A stretch of 64,000 bases of DNA from UBA3478 sp036782715 (GTDB taxonomy: Bacteria > Bacteroidota > Bacteroidia > Flavobacteriales > Flavobacteriaceae), in the NCBI GenBank assembly GCA_036782715.1, contig DAIPYN010000002.1, forward strand, positions 66,587-130,586, written 5' to 3'. This document shows, piece after piece, positions 42,053 to 51,389 of the stretch (position 1 is the stretch's first letter; the number at the start of each line of letters is the position of its first letter). The translations under genes and the position numbers were made by a program. The notes under the pieces are model-generated. The model ran no database searches and was not told where the DNA came from. It saw only the letters and a list, made by a program, of their open reading frames with translations.

Positions 42053-42979
42053 ATGTCGAAGCTTTTAGTAGTTGGAACCATGGCCTACGATGCCATTGAA
42101 ACCCCTTTCGGTAAGACAGAAAAAACCCTTGGCGGCTCAGCTTCTTATATTGCCCTGGCTGCCTCTCACTTTGATGTAGAAGTAGGAATCGTCTCAGTAG
42201 TTGGGGATGACTTCGAGCAGAACCATCTTGATTTGATGACCGATCGCCGAGTAGATCTCTCAGGGGTTGAGATTGTAAAAGGCGGTAAAACCTTCTTCTG
42301 GTCAGGGCGTTATCACAACGACATGAATACTCGTGATACCTTAGTCACTGATTTAAATACGCTTGCTGATTTTTCTCCGGTGGTACCTGAGAATTTTCAA
42401 GAGGCAGAGATTCTTTTATTAGGAAACCTGCATCCCGCTATTCAGATTAGTGTGCTGGATCAAATGAAGAAACGTCCGAATCTGGTAATTCTAGATACCA
42501 TGAATTATTGGATCGAGAATACTCCAGGACAACTCGAAACCGTTTTAGGACGAATCGATGTTTTAGCCATTAATGACGAGGAAGCGCGTCAATTATCGGG
42601 AGAATACTCACTAGTTAAAGCTGCAGAAGTAATTCTAGCTAAGGGCCCTAAATACGTAATCATCAAAAAGGGGGAACACGGTGCGCTCTTGTTTCAGAAA
42701 GATCAAGTGTTCTTTGCTCCTGCGCTTCCGCTTGAAGAAGTATTTGATCCGACTGGAGCAGGAGATACCTTCGCTGGCGGATTGGCTGGTTATATTGCCG
42801 CTTCGAGACACATCTCTTTTGATCGATTAAAAAATGCACTGATTCATGGGGCAAACCTTGCTTCGTTCTGTGTTGAAAAACTAGGAACCGAGCGTATGAA
42901 AACCTTAACCAGCGAAGAAGCCAAGAAACGTCTTCAAAGCTTTAAAGACCTAACTCACTTTACTGTAGAACTTGACTAA
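42053..42979 (+). CDS. PfkB-family carbohydrate/nucleoside kinase
   Basis: The 308-residue protein starts KLLVVGTMAYDAIETPFGKTEKTLGGSASYIALAASHFDVEVGIVSVVGDDF and ends its catalytic core with DPTGAGDTFAGGLAGYIA, the PfkB anion hole and catalytic Asp. The substrate is not clear: homologues in flavobacteria are annotated as sugar or adenosine kinases and lie, as here, between rnhA and a PurF-like gene, which makes a nucleoside or ribose substrate plausible (inference). It has its own promoter, and the downstream gene starts 8 nt after its stop. Confidence 0.9.
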   Translation: MSKLLVVGTMAYDAIETPFGKTEKTLGGSASYIALAASHFDVEVGIVSVVGDDFEQNHLDLMTDRRVDLSGVEIVKGGKTFFWSGRYHNDMNTRDTLVTDLNTLADFSPVVPENFQEAEILLLGNLHPAIQISVLDQMKKRPNLVILDTMNYWIENTPGQLETVLGRIDVLAINDEEARQLSGEYSLVKAAEVILAKGPKYVIIKKGEHGALLFQKDQVFFAPALPLEEVFDPTGAGDTFAGGLAGYIAASRHISFDRLKNALIHGANLASFCVEKLGTERMKTLTSEEAKKRLQSFKDLTHFTVELD

Positions 42980-42987
42980 CCCTCATT

Positions 42988-44886
42988 ATGAGTGATGCTA
43001 TCAAACACGAATGCGGAATTGCCCTTGTAAGACTACTTAAACCCCTTAGCTATTATCAAGAAAAATACGGCACCCCTTTCTATGGGATAAGCAAGATGTA
43101 TTTGATGATGGAGAAGCAGCACAATCGAGGACAAGACGGTGCTGGTCTTGCCGCAATCAAGTTTGATATGAACCCTGGGGAGCGCTACATCGCACGTGTT
43201 CGATCAGCGCAGAAACAACCGATACAAGATATTTTTGACCAGATCAATGGTCGTATCGCGAGTGAATTAGAAAAAGCAGGTGAACAGGCAAAAGACATAG
43301 ATTATTTAAAGAAGAATGTTCCCTACCTAGGAGAATTAATGTTAGGCCATGTTCGTTACGGGACCTTCGGCAAAAATAGTATTGAAAGCGTTCACCCATT
43401 CCTGCGTCAGAACAATTGGATGCACCGCAACCTCATCGTTGCAGGGAATTTTAATATGACTAATGTTCAAGAACTCTTTGAAGAATTAGTTCAAATTGGG
43501 CAGCATCCGAAGGCGATGGCAGATACCGTAACGGTCATGGAACGTATTGGTCATTTCTTAGATGACGCCGTAGCGAAACACTATAAAGAAGCGAAAAAAG
43601 AAGGCCATAACAAGCAAGCGGCTTCTGAGATCATCGCACAGCGATTAGATGTTGCCAGAATCCTAAGAAAATCAGCAAAAAATTGGGATGGAGGATATGC
43701 AATGGCAGGTCTTATCGGTCACGGAGATGCCTTTGTTCTTAGAGACCCAGCGGGGATTCGTCCAGCTTATAAATACGCGGATGACGAAATCGTGGTAGTA
43801 GCCTCAGAGCGTCCGGCCATACAAACCGTATTTAATGTTCCTTTCGAATCAATCACAGAGATTGAGCCAGGGGAAGCTTTGATCATAAAAAAATCAGGGG
43901 AGCATTTTACCTCTCAAATTCTCGAGCCCCTAGAAAAGAAAGCTTGTTCTTTTGAACGAATCTACTTCTCCAGGGGAAGCGACAAGGAAATCTATCAAGA
44001 ACGAAAGGCCTTAGGGCGATACGTTTTTCCTGAGGTATTAAAAGCAATCGATGGAGATATCCAGAATTCTGTATTCTCTTACATCCCAAATACGGCTGAG
44101 ATTTCGTTTATGGGACTGATAGGAGAGGCTCAAACTCATATGAACCGATTGAAACAGGAGCAAATCTTGTCGAGAAAGACCCGAATGAGTGAAGAAGAAT
44201 TGAATGAAATTCTCAATGTGAGACCTAGAATAGAAAAGGTTGCTATCAAAGATGCAAAGCTCAGAACTTTCATTACTCAGGATAGTAGTCGTGACGACTT
44301 AGTGGCTCACGTATACGATATCTCTTACGGTTCGGTAAAAGAAACTGATCATCTAGTCATCATTGATGACAGTATCGTGCGAGGCACCACCCTTAAGAAA
44401 TCGATACTTCGAATGCTTGACCGTCTGCATCCTAAAAAGATTGTCGTCGTCTCTTCAGCCCCACAAATTCGTTACCCTGACTGCTACGGTATCGATATGG
44501 CTCGATTAGAAGACTTTATTGCCTTTAGAGCGGCAGTAGCGCTTCATAAAGACCGAGGTACAGAATCGATTATGGATGACATCTACAAAGACTGCCTGTC
44601 AAGTGCCAAGTTAGACAAGAAAGATATCGTAAATCATGTACAAAGGCTTTACCAGCCGTTTACAGACGATGAAGTTTCAAAGAAAATTGCCGAACTACTC
44701 ATTCCTAAAGGCATGGGGGCTCCAGTTGAAATTATCTTTCAAAAAATCGAAGAGCTACACAAAGCCTGTCCTAAAAACAAAGGGGATTGGTATTTTACCG
44801 GGAATTACCCCACACCCGGCGGAAACAAGGTGGTCAACCGCGCCTTCATCAATTTCTACGAAGGAAAACGCGAAAGAGCTTATTAA
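42988..44886 (+). CDS. Amidophosphoribosyltransferase-like (long PurF paralogue)
   Basis: The 632-residue protein combines an N-terminal Ntn glutamine amidotransferase domain (Cys9 in KHECGIALVR, QHNRGQDGAGL, LGHVRYGTFG) with a C-terminal phosphoribosyltransferase domain bearing the PRPP loop VIIDDSIVRGTTLKK. Canonical PurF is about 470-510 residues. This longer form has extra segments in the glutaminase domain, and VAGNFN replaces the oxyanion-hole motif HNGN. It could catalyse the first purine step or a related transfer; flavobacteria often have it next to a normal purF. Neighbouring purN supports a purine link. Confidence 0.88.
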   Translation: MSDAIKHECGIALVRLLKPLSYYQEKYGTPFYGISKMYLMMEKQHNRGQDGAGLAAIKFDMNPGERYIARVRSAQKQPIQDIFDQINGRIASELEKAGEQAKDIDYLKKNVPYLGELMLGHVRYGTFGKNSIESVHPFLRQNNWMHRNLIVAGNFNMTNVQELFEELVQIGQHPKAMADTVTVMERIGHFLDDAVAKHYKEAKKEGHNKQAASEIIAQRLDVARILRKSAKNWDGGYAMAGLIGHGDAFVLRDPAGIRPAYKYADDEIVVVASERPAIQTVFNVPFESITEIEPGEALIIKKSGEHFTSQILEPLEKKACSFERIYFSRGSDKEIYQERKALGRYVFPEVLKAIDGDIQNSVFSYIPNTAEISFMGLIGEAQTHMNRLKQEQILSRKTRMSEEELNEILNVRPRIEKVAIKDAKLRTFITQDSSRDDLVAHVYDISYGSVKETDHLVIIDDSIVRGTTLKKSILRMLDRLHPKKIVVVSSAPQIRYPDCYGIDMARLEDFIAFRAAVALHKDRGTESIMDDIYKDCLSSAKLDKKDIVNHVQRLYQPFTDDEVSKKIAELLIPKGMGAPVEIIFQKIEELHKACPKNKGDWYFTGNYPTPGGNKVVNRAFINFYEGKRERAY

Positions 44887-44891
44887 TTAAA

Positions 44892-44918
44892 AACGCCCTC
44901 CAAGGAGGGCGTTTTTAG
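44892..44918. terminator. Bidirectional terminator between purF-like and sod genes
   Basis: A perfect 10-bp stem (AACGCCCTCC / GGAGGGCGTT, 44892-44901 with 44904-44913) has a 2-nt loop, flanked by A residues on one side and T residues on the other. It serves both the purF-like gene (plus) and the superoxide dismutase gene (minus). Confidence 0.88.
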
Positions 44919-44939
44919 TTCTAGAAATTGACGCAATAA

Positions 44940-45563
44940 TTAAGCTTTCTTGTCAACAGCAGCACTCCAATAAAGAGAAGCTACTTTCTCCCAATTAATT
45001 ACATTGAAGAACGCTTCGATATAATCAGGGCGTCTGTTTTGATAGTTAAGGTAATAGGCGTGCTCCCAAACATCTAAGCCGAGTATAGGAGTTCCCTCAC
45101 AATTCACCCCTGGCATCAGTGGATTATCTTGATTAGGGGTTGAGCAAACCTCTAATTTTCCCTCCTTGTTTACACATAACCAAGCCCATCCAGATCCGAA
45201 TTGAGTAGCTGCAGCCGCTGAAAAAGCATCTTTAAAAGCCTCAAACGATCCGAAGGCATCGTTGATTGCCGAAGCTAATTCTCCTTCTGGTGTACCCCCA
45301 CCGTTAGGAGACATTACTTCCCAAAAAAGATTGTGGTTAAAATATCCTCCTCCGTTGTTTCGAAGGGCGCCGTTGCTCATGTCTAAACCTCTCAAAATTT
45401 CAACAATAGACTTACCCTCTAAATCTGTCCCAGCAACTGCTGCATTCAATTTAGCGGTGTACCCAGCATGGTGCTTCCCATGGTGAATCTGCATTGTCTT
45501 TGTGTCGATGTGTGGTTCAAGTGCATCGTGAGCATAAGTTAATTCTGGTAGTTCAAAAGCCAT
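44940..45563 (-). CDS. Iron/manganese superoxide dismutase
   Basis: The 207-residue enzyme dismutates superoxide in the cytosol. Metal ligands are visible: His27 in TMQIHHGKHH, His in GGGYFNHNLFW, and Asp and His in GLDVWEHAYYLNYQNRRPDYI. Iron and manganese forms are not separable with certainty from these residues. It is monocistronic: a TATATTCG box (one mismatch from consensus) lies upstream at about 45595-45602 and the shared terminator lies downstream. Confidence 0.96.
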   Translation of the reverse strand: MAFELPELTYAHDALEPHIDTKTMQIHHGKHHAGYTAKLNAAVAGTDLEGKSIVEILRGLDMSNGALRNNGGGYFNHNLFWEVMSPNGGGTPEGELASAINDAFGSFEAFKDAFSAAAATQFGSGWAWLCVNKEGKLEVCSTPNQDNPLMPGVNCEGTPILGLDVWEHAYYLNYQNRRPDYIEAFFNVINWEKVASLYWSAAVDKKA

Positions 45564-45630
45564 AGCAATCTCATTTTAAATTAATACCACTACGAATATA
45601 CGCCGAAGTTGTTTAATTTGCATAAAGCCC

Positions 45631-48600
45631 ATGTTAGCTCAGTCTTCATTCCTTTTTTATAACGCCGCTGCAGGTTCAGGTAAGACCTACACGCTTTCGA
45701 AAACCTACCTCAAAAAGTTATTTGAGTCCAGGGATCAAAGACCGTTTCGCAAGTTGTTAGCAATCACCTTTACCAATAAAGCAGTGGCAGAGATGAAGGA
45801 TCGAATCTTGCAGAGTCTTTGGTATTTTTCTGATCCTTTCTTGAAAAAGGATAGTACAAAAGAACAGCTTCTCAAAGATCTATGTAAGGAGTTAAACCAG
45901 AGCGAATCCTTGATCAGAAAAAAGGCTCAATCTATCCTCGGTGAATTACTCCATAATTATTCGAATTTCGAGTTGACTACCATTGACACATTCACCCACC
46001 GAATCATTCGAAGTTTCGCTCTAGATCTTGATTTAAACCCTGGGTTTGAGGTAACCTTAGACCCAGAAGAAAATTTAAAGGAAGCTATAGAATTACTGAT
46101 AGAAGGAGTAGAAAAAGGTTCTGCTATTGAAGAGATACTGCTTCAGCTCATTCGAGAAAAAATCGCAGATGGCAAAAGTTGGGATATTGGCTATACTCTT
46201 CTAGGCGCGAGTAAAGACATTCTCCTTAAAGAGGGGAACACGGCGATTTTCGAAAAAAACCCCATCAATCAATCTGAAATTCAACCCTTTAGAAAGGAGT
46301 TGTCTTCAAAAATCGAAAATCATAAAAAAGCCATTCAAGAAAAAGCCGAAGAATTGCTTGAGCTCATTCTAAATGATCAGGAAGGAGAGCCTTACAAAAA
46401 AACAATTAGGGATCATCTTAAAACAATGATCGAAGGTTCGATGGAGGCGACTAAACTCTATAAAGACACCAATACTAAAGCGCTGAGTAATGGTATCGCC
46501 ACCTTGAAGAATAAACCTTATGACTCTCGAGTTCTACAGACTCTAGAAAAAGAGTATCCAAATCTTCAAAAGAAACTTTTTGAACTAAAACGCCTACAAC
46601 TCATCGATGCGCAAGTAGGTCCTTATGCACTTCTGAAGGAAATATCAGAATTATACCAATCAGTATTAAATGAACAAAAACTACTTCCGATAGCCGAATT
46701 TAATCGATTGATTAGCAATGCTATAGCTGATCAGTCTGCTCCCTACATCTATGAACGTCTAGGGGAACGCTATGAGTCGTTTTTTATCGATGAATTTCAA
46801 GATACCTCTCGCCTGCAGTGGAACAACCTCCAACCACTGTTATCATTGGCTGCCGAAAACGCCTACGAAGAAGATCGAGGATTAGTTTTTATCGTTGGTG
46901 ATGCCAAACAAGCCATTTATCGATGGCGAGGTGGTGCGGTTAGTCAATTCTTGGATATTGCACAATCAAGAAAAAATCCATTCAGTGTAGCGGCTCAGGT
47001 AATCAATTTGTCTACCAATTATCGTAGTTCAGGAGCGATCATACAATTCAACAATCATCTGTTTACGGCAATCTCTGAACGATTGCTATTAGACGAGCAT
47101 CAGACTCTTTATCGAGAAACATCCGCTCAAGAAATACCCGAAAGTAAAACGGGTAAAGGGCTCGTTTCTATTCGATTTAATGAGAAGGGCGATTCAAAAT
47201 CATTAGAGAATCTCGAAGGCTTATCTGATGATATTCAACACTGTCTTGATAAAGGCTACCATTACAAAGACTTTGCGATTCTAGTCTCTACTCACAAGGA
47301 GGGTGCAAAGGTCATCGAGTATTTGAACGCTCAAAAACCTCCCATCCCATTTGTGTCGGCAGATGTTTTAAAATTAGGAGCAAATTCTGCGGTACAAGCT
47401 CTAGTAGCGGCAATGCGTTATTTTGTAGATTTAAAAAATGGTGATGCTGCCTTTGATTTAGCTCGATTCATCGAAAAGGAAACGAATGATAAACACCAAG
47501 CACTAAAGAAAGCTTTGCAGGGCTTTGGTCAATCGAAAGGCTTTGAAAACTATTTACGCGCTCATGGGGTTAAAATTGAAGAACTAAAAACAGCCACAGC
47601 GCACGCCTTTTGTTCGACCCTTGCCACTACACTGTCGATGACAAAAGAAGACACGGCCTATGTTGGCTCCTTTCTAGAAGAGCTCTATGCTCTTCAGTTA
47701 AAATCAGTTACGACACTTTCTGGTACCCTCGAACATTGGGATAAAATAAGCGATAAATCGCTCCAGTTACCCGAACACTTAAATGCGGTACAAATCGTCA
47801 CTATTCACAAATCTAAAGGACTTGAATTTGAGATAGTATTCTTTCCTTTTGCTTGGCAACGCAGGGGTAAACTCAATCAACCACAAGCTTGGCTAAACGT
47901 CTCAGATGTAACAGGCCGGGAAAAGATGCTTTTACCATTAAAAAAAGAGTTAACTCCAATCAGAGAAGACGCTGACAAAGCTTATCAATTAGAAGAAGCA
48001 GAGTCGCTACTCGACGAAATCAACATGCTTTATGTAGCTCTTACAAGAGCCAAAAAAGGACTGTTTATTTATACGGAACCCGACGATTCATCAGAGGCTA
48101 TGAAGTTTTCAAATCTATTTGCGGATAGCCTTGAGCGCCACTATCCCAAATTTGAACGAGGATCGTCTCATTTCATCACTGGGGAATTAGAAGGCAAAAA
48201 CAATACTGACCAGGTCATTGATCAGTCAATGGCTTTAAATTTTCAGCCCTTCAGCCTGGTTCGAGAAGGCCTTGTTAAGGTCGTTTCGCAAATTTTAGAA
48301 AGTGAAGAGCAGCGATTGGGTAACGCATTTCACAGCTTCATGGAAGAAGTGTATACCGAAGAGAACCTTATTCATCTAAACTCGCAACCGTCTTGGAAGA
48401 TCCCCGATGATCTTAGGGAATGGTGCTTCAATAATGCCAAAAGTATTCTTAATCACCCACAGCTATCGGCTTATTATCAACCGGGCTTAAATGCGAAAAA
48501 CGAAGGTGTTTTAATAGACAACCAGGGCAACGTATCTATCCCAGATCGCGTCGTATTTGAAGAGGATAGCTGCACCATTATCGACTACAAGACTGGACAG

Positions 48601-48744
48601 AAAAAAGACGAACACCGAAAGCAGCTCGACAAGTATGAATCCCTGATTTCTGAGATCATTAATGCGGGCGAGAATTATTCATTCAAGAAAATCATTGTCT
48701 ATCTTAGAAGTTCGGCTGAAAACCTAGAAATTATTCAATTCTGA
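45631..48744 (+). CDS. AddA-like UvrD-family helicase/nuclease
   Basis: The 1037-residue protein has SF1 helicase motifs in order: Walker A FYNAAAGSGKTYTL (residues 9-22), ITFTNKAVAEMKDR, FFIDEFQDTSRLQW (about 387), FIVGDAKQAIYRWRGG, LSTNYRSS, VQIVTIHKSKGLEFE and ALTRAKKG. A C-terminal PD-(D/E)xK nuclease follows (ISIPDRVVFEE...CTIIDYKTGQKKDE, about 965-1000). This is the AddA arrangement for double-strand end resection. The AddB-like partner is two genes downstream. A TTAATTTG sequence 10 nt before the ATG is near the -7 consensus. Confidence 0.9.
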   Translation: MLAQSSFLFYNAAAGSGKTYTLSKTYLKKLFESRDQRPFRKLLAITFTNKAVAEMKDRILQSLWYFSDPFLKKDSTKEQLLKDLCKELNQSESLIRKKAQSILGELLHNYSNFELTTIDTFTHRIIRSFALDLDLNPGFEVTLDPEENLKEAIELLIEGVEKGSAIEEILLQLIREKIADGKSWDIGYTLLGASKDILLKEGNTAIFEKNPINQSEIQPFRKELSSKIENHKKAIQEKAEELLELILNDQEGEPYKKTIRDHLKTMIEGSMEATKLYKDTNTKALSNGIATLKNKPYDSRVLQTLEKEYPNLQKKLFELKRLQLIDAQVGPYALLKEISELYQSVLNEQKLLPIAEFNRLISNAIADQSAPYIYERLGERYESFFIDEFQDTSRLQWNNLQPLLSLAAENAYEEDRGLVFIVGDAKQAIYRWRGGAVSQFLDIAQSRKNPFSVAAQVINLSTNYRSSGAIIQFNNHLFTAISERLLLDEHQTLYRETSAQEIPESKTGKGLVSIRFNEKGDSKSLENLEGLSDDIQHCLDKGYHYKDFAILVSTHKEGAKVIEYLNAQKPPIPFVSADVLKLGANSAVQALVAAMRYFVDLKNGDAAFDLARFIEKETNDKHQALKKALQGFGQSKGFENYLRAHGVKIEELKTATAHAFCSTLATTLSMTKEDTAYVGSFLEELYALQLKSVTTLSGTLEHWDKISDKSLQLPEHLNAVQIVTIHKSKGLEFEIVFFPFAWQRRGKLNQPQAWLNVSDVTGREKMLLPLKKELTPIREDADKAYQLEEAESLLDEINMLYVALTRAKKGLFIYTEPDDSSEAMKFSNLFADSLERHYPKFERGSSHFITGELEGKNNTDQVIDQSMALNFQPFSLVREGLVKVVSQILESEEQRLGNAFHSFMEEVYTEENLIHLNSQPSWKIPDDLREWCFNNAKSILNHPQLSAYYQPGLNAKNEGVLIDNQGNVSIPDRVVFEEDSCTIIDYKTGQKKDEHRKQLDKYESLISEIINAGENYSFKKIIVYLRSSAENLEIIQF

Positions 48745-48762
48745 TTAAACTATTTCATTGCT

Positions 48763-49959
48763 ATGTATACCGAATCGTTTAAAAATCAACTCACCACTAC
48801 CCTTGAAGAACTAAAAGCAGAAGGATTATTTAAATCTGAGCGCATTATTACTTCGCCTCAAGGAGCCGAAATCACTTTAGAAAACGGAGACAAGGTGCTT
48901 AATTTTTGTGCCAACAATTACCTGGGGCTGTCTGCTCATCCTGAAGTAATTAAGGCTGCCAAAGACACTCTAGATTCGCACGGGTTTGGGATGTCCTCGG
49001 TTCGTTTTATCTGCGGAACCCAGGATATTCACAAACAACTCGAATCAGAGATTGCTAAATTCTACCACACCGAGGACACCATTCTTTACGCAGCAGCTTT
49101 TGATGCTAATGGAGGGTTATTCGAGCCACTATTAGGCCCCGAGGATGCAATCATTTCTGATAGCCTTAATCACGCATCTATTATCGATGGTATTCGACTT
49201 TGTAAAGCCATGCGCTACAGGTATGAGAATAATAACATGGAAGATCTCGAAGCGAAATTGAAAGAGGCTACCGAGGCTGGAGCTCGAAACCTTCTCATTA
49301 TGACCGACGGGGTTTTTTCTATGGATGGTTTGGTTGCTCCACTTGACAAGCTCTGTGATCTTGCAGAAAAATACGGGGCTCTAGTCGCGATAGACGAGTG
49401 TCATTCTGCCGGTTTTATCGGTCATTCAGGGCTGGGAACTCCTGAAGCCAAAAACGTCTTGGGTCGAGTAGACATTATTACCGGAACCTTAGGCAAGGCG
49501 CTGGGTGGAGCTATGGGTGGATACACCACAGGTAAAAAAGAGGTCATCGAAATTCTTCGTCAACGCTCGAGACCCTATTTATTCTCAAACTCTCTTGCCC
49601 CTGCAATTGTAGGTGCCTCAATTAAGGTGTTTGAATTACTTCGCAAAGACACCTCTCTGAAAGATCAATTAGCCAACAACACTGCTTATTTCAAAAACGG
49701 AATTAGAGCAGCTGGTTTTGATTTTATCGATGGAGAATCTGCTATTGTTCCCATCATGCTTTACGATGCGGTCAAAGCACAAGAAATGGCCGCCAAACTA
49801 CTCGAAGAAGGAATTTATGTCATCGGATTTTTCTTTCCTGTAGTTCCTAAAGGCAAAGCTAGAATTCGCGTACAACTATCAGCAGCTCACACCAAAGAGC
49901 AACTAGACCAGGCGATCGCCGCATTTGTCAAGGTAGGTAAAGAACTAAAGGTCATTTAA
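48763..49959 (+). CDS. kbl: Glycine C-acetyltransferase (2-amino-3-ketobutyrate CoA ligase)
   Basis: The 398-residue PLP enzyme converts 2-amino-3-ketobutyrate and CoA to glycine and acetyl-CoA in threonine breakdown. The alpha-oxoamine synthase pattern is complete: VLNFCANNYLGLSAHPEVIKAAKDTLDSHGFGMSSVRFICGTQDIHKQLE, IDECHSAGFIGHSGLGTPE, and the PLP-Lys region ITGTLGKALGGAMGGYTTG (about residue 245). Length is standard for Kbl. It lies between addA-like and ompA genes, and its TAA shares a base with the OmpA ATG. The partner threonine dehydrogenase is not in the window. Confidence 0.95.
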   Translation: MYTESFKNQLTTTLEELKAEGLFKSERIITSPQGAEITLENGDKVLNFCANNYLGLSAHPEVIKAAKDTLDSHGFGMSSVRFICGTQDIHKQLESEIAKFYHTEDTILYAAAFDANGGLFEPLLGPEDAIISDSLNHASIIDGIRLCKAMRYRYENNNMEDLEAKLKEATEAGARNLLIMTDGVFSMDGLVAPLDKLCDLAEKYGALVAIDECHSAGFIGHSGLGTPEAKNVLGRVDIITGTLGKALGGAMGGYTTGKKEVIEILRQRSRPYLFSNSLAPAIVGASIKVFELLRKDTSLKDQLANNTAYFKNGIRAAGFDFIDGESAIVPIMLYDAVKAQEMAAKLLEEGIYVIGFFFPVVPKGKARIRVQLSAAHTKEQLDQAIAAFVKVGKELKVI

Positions 49960-51389
49960 TGCGTATTCGAGCAAGTATTTGGTTATTCGTTCTTTTGGGC
50001 TGGGTAGTTCATTTTGATTTGCACGCTCAAGAAATTAATCAACGAAGATGGGAACTGGGCTTTGGGGGCCTTGGCTTAAACAGCTATGCCGCTGGTCGTG
50101 CCGGACAATTCTCCTCGTTCAGACCCGCTTTAACCGAAGACGGAGCAGAAGCCGGTTCGCTGCGGAGTGGAGGCTTTCTCGATGGGCTTTATAACTTTTC
50201 ACAGGCCAATTTGAGTGGTTCTATTCCGGCCTATATTCAAATCGGATATCGCATTGGCGATCTCTCCAAAGAAAAACACACCCTCGGGCTTAGAATCGGA
50301 TCTTCAAAATTAAATCAGTACGGAGATCAAGAAATCGCTACCGTACAATTTGGTTCTCTGGAAGGCCGATTAGAAAGTGTTCTCTTTCGATACGCCATGT
50401 TTCGTTTGCATTCAACGATTGGTTTAGGATTCGCATCGTTAGAAGACGACTCCTCTTCGCAAGCGTTAATTGGAGCAGGATTGCGCGTCAAATTAGGTGC
50501 TAATGCTTCTTTAAATATCGCAACCGACTATCACACTGCCTTAAGTCAAAACTTTTTCGATTATTTCTCTAACAGCTTAGGGGTTTCGTTTGCCTTAAAG
50601 GGGGGTGACAGAGACAAAGATGGAGTTTGGGACGCCTATGATCAGTGCCCCGACACACCTGGGCTTAAAAAATTCATGGGATGCCCCGACACCGATAGAG
50701 ATGGTACCGAAGATCGATTTGACAAATGTGTTGATTTACCAGGTCCCGAAGCACTTAACGGATGCCCAGATACCGATGAAGATGGTATTTCAGACCCTAT
50801 AGATAGTTGCCCCGAAGTTTTCGGAAAGCCAGAGTTAGGAGGATGCCCTGATAGTGATAACGACGGGATCAAAGATTCAGAAGACGCATGCCCTGACCAG
50901 CATGGGCCGCTTAAAAATAAAGGCTGTCCGATCGCTGATAGAGATAATGATACCATTGCTGATAGTGAAGATCAGTGTCCAGACATTGCCGGGTCAGTAG
51001 CGAACAAAGGGTGCCCAGAAGCAAAAATTCCTGAGAAAGTAGACATTAATGAATTAGCCAAAACCTTAGGTTTTGCCAAAGGAGGCTTTGTGTTTATCAC
51101 TGAATCGAATGAGGTTTTGAAAAAGATTGTGCAATACATGTTTGATCATCCGATCGAGAGCTACGACCTAGTAGGGTTTACAGATTCGGTTGGTCCAGAC
51201 GATGTGAACCTAGAGCTATCAAAAAATCGTGCTAAGCGATTACATGACTACTTAATCTCTCGAGGTATTCACCCCTCAAGATTGACCTACGAAGGAAAGG
51301 GAGAGCTACCCGAAGACCCTTCGTTAATTGGAGTAGAACCACATCCGCACCGAAGGGTAGAGATACGCATAAGAAGACCGAATGACTAA
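49959..51389 (+). CDS. OmpA-family outer-membrane protein with thrombospondin type 3 repeats
   Basis: The 476-residue protein has a signal peptide (ending LHAQ), a beta-barrel-like region (about 25-205, ending SLGVSFALKGG), five calcium-binding thrombospondin type 3 repeats (about 208-350: DRDKDGVWDAYDQCPDTPG, TDRDGTEDRFDKC, TDEDGISDPIDSC, SDNDGIKDSEDAC, DNDTIADSEDQC) and a C-terminal OmpA peptidoglycan-binding domain (YDLVGFTDSVGPDDVNLELSKNRAKRLHDYL). It probably links outer membrane and wall. It overlaps kbl by 1 nt and the AddB-like gene by 8 nt. Confidence 0.92.
   Translation: MRIRASIWLFVLLGWVVHFDLHAQEINQRRWELGFGGLGLNSYAAGRAGQFSSFRPALTEDGAEAGSLRSGGFLDGLYNFSQANLSGSIPAYIQIGYRIGDLSKEKHTLGLRIGSSKLNQYGDQEIATVQFGSLEGRLESVLFRYAMFRLHSTIGLGFASLEDDSSSQALIGAGLRVKLGANASLNIATDYHTALSQNFFDYFSNSLGVSFALKGGDRDKDGVWDAYDQCPDTPGLKKFMGCPDTDRDGTEDRFDKCVDLPGPEALNGCPDTDEDGISDPIDSCPEVFGKPELGGCPDSDNDGIKDSEDACPDQHGPLKNKGCPIADRDNDTIADSEDQCPDIAGSVANKGCPEAKIPEKVDINELAKTLGFAKGGFVFITESNEVLKKIVQYMFDHPIESYDLVGFTDSVGPDDVNLELSKNRAKRLHDYLISRGIHPSRLTYEGKGELPEDPSLIGVEPHPHRRVEIRIRRPND

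Noticed and set aside
50642..50956. 104-codon minus-strand ORF opposite the OmpA gene
   Set aside because: It is the antisense image of the thrombospondin type 3 repeat DNA; its repeats of SxSGHP are a by-product of DxDxD codons.
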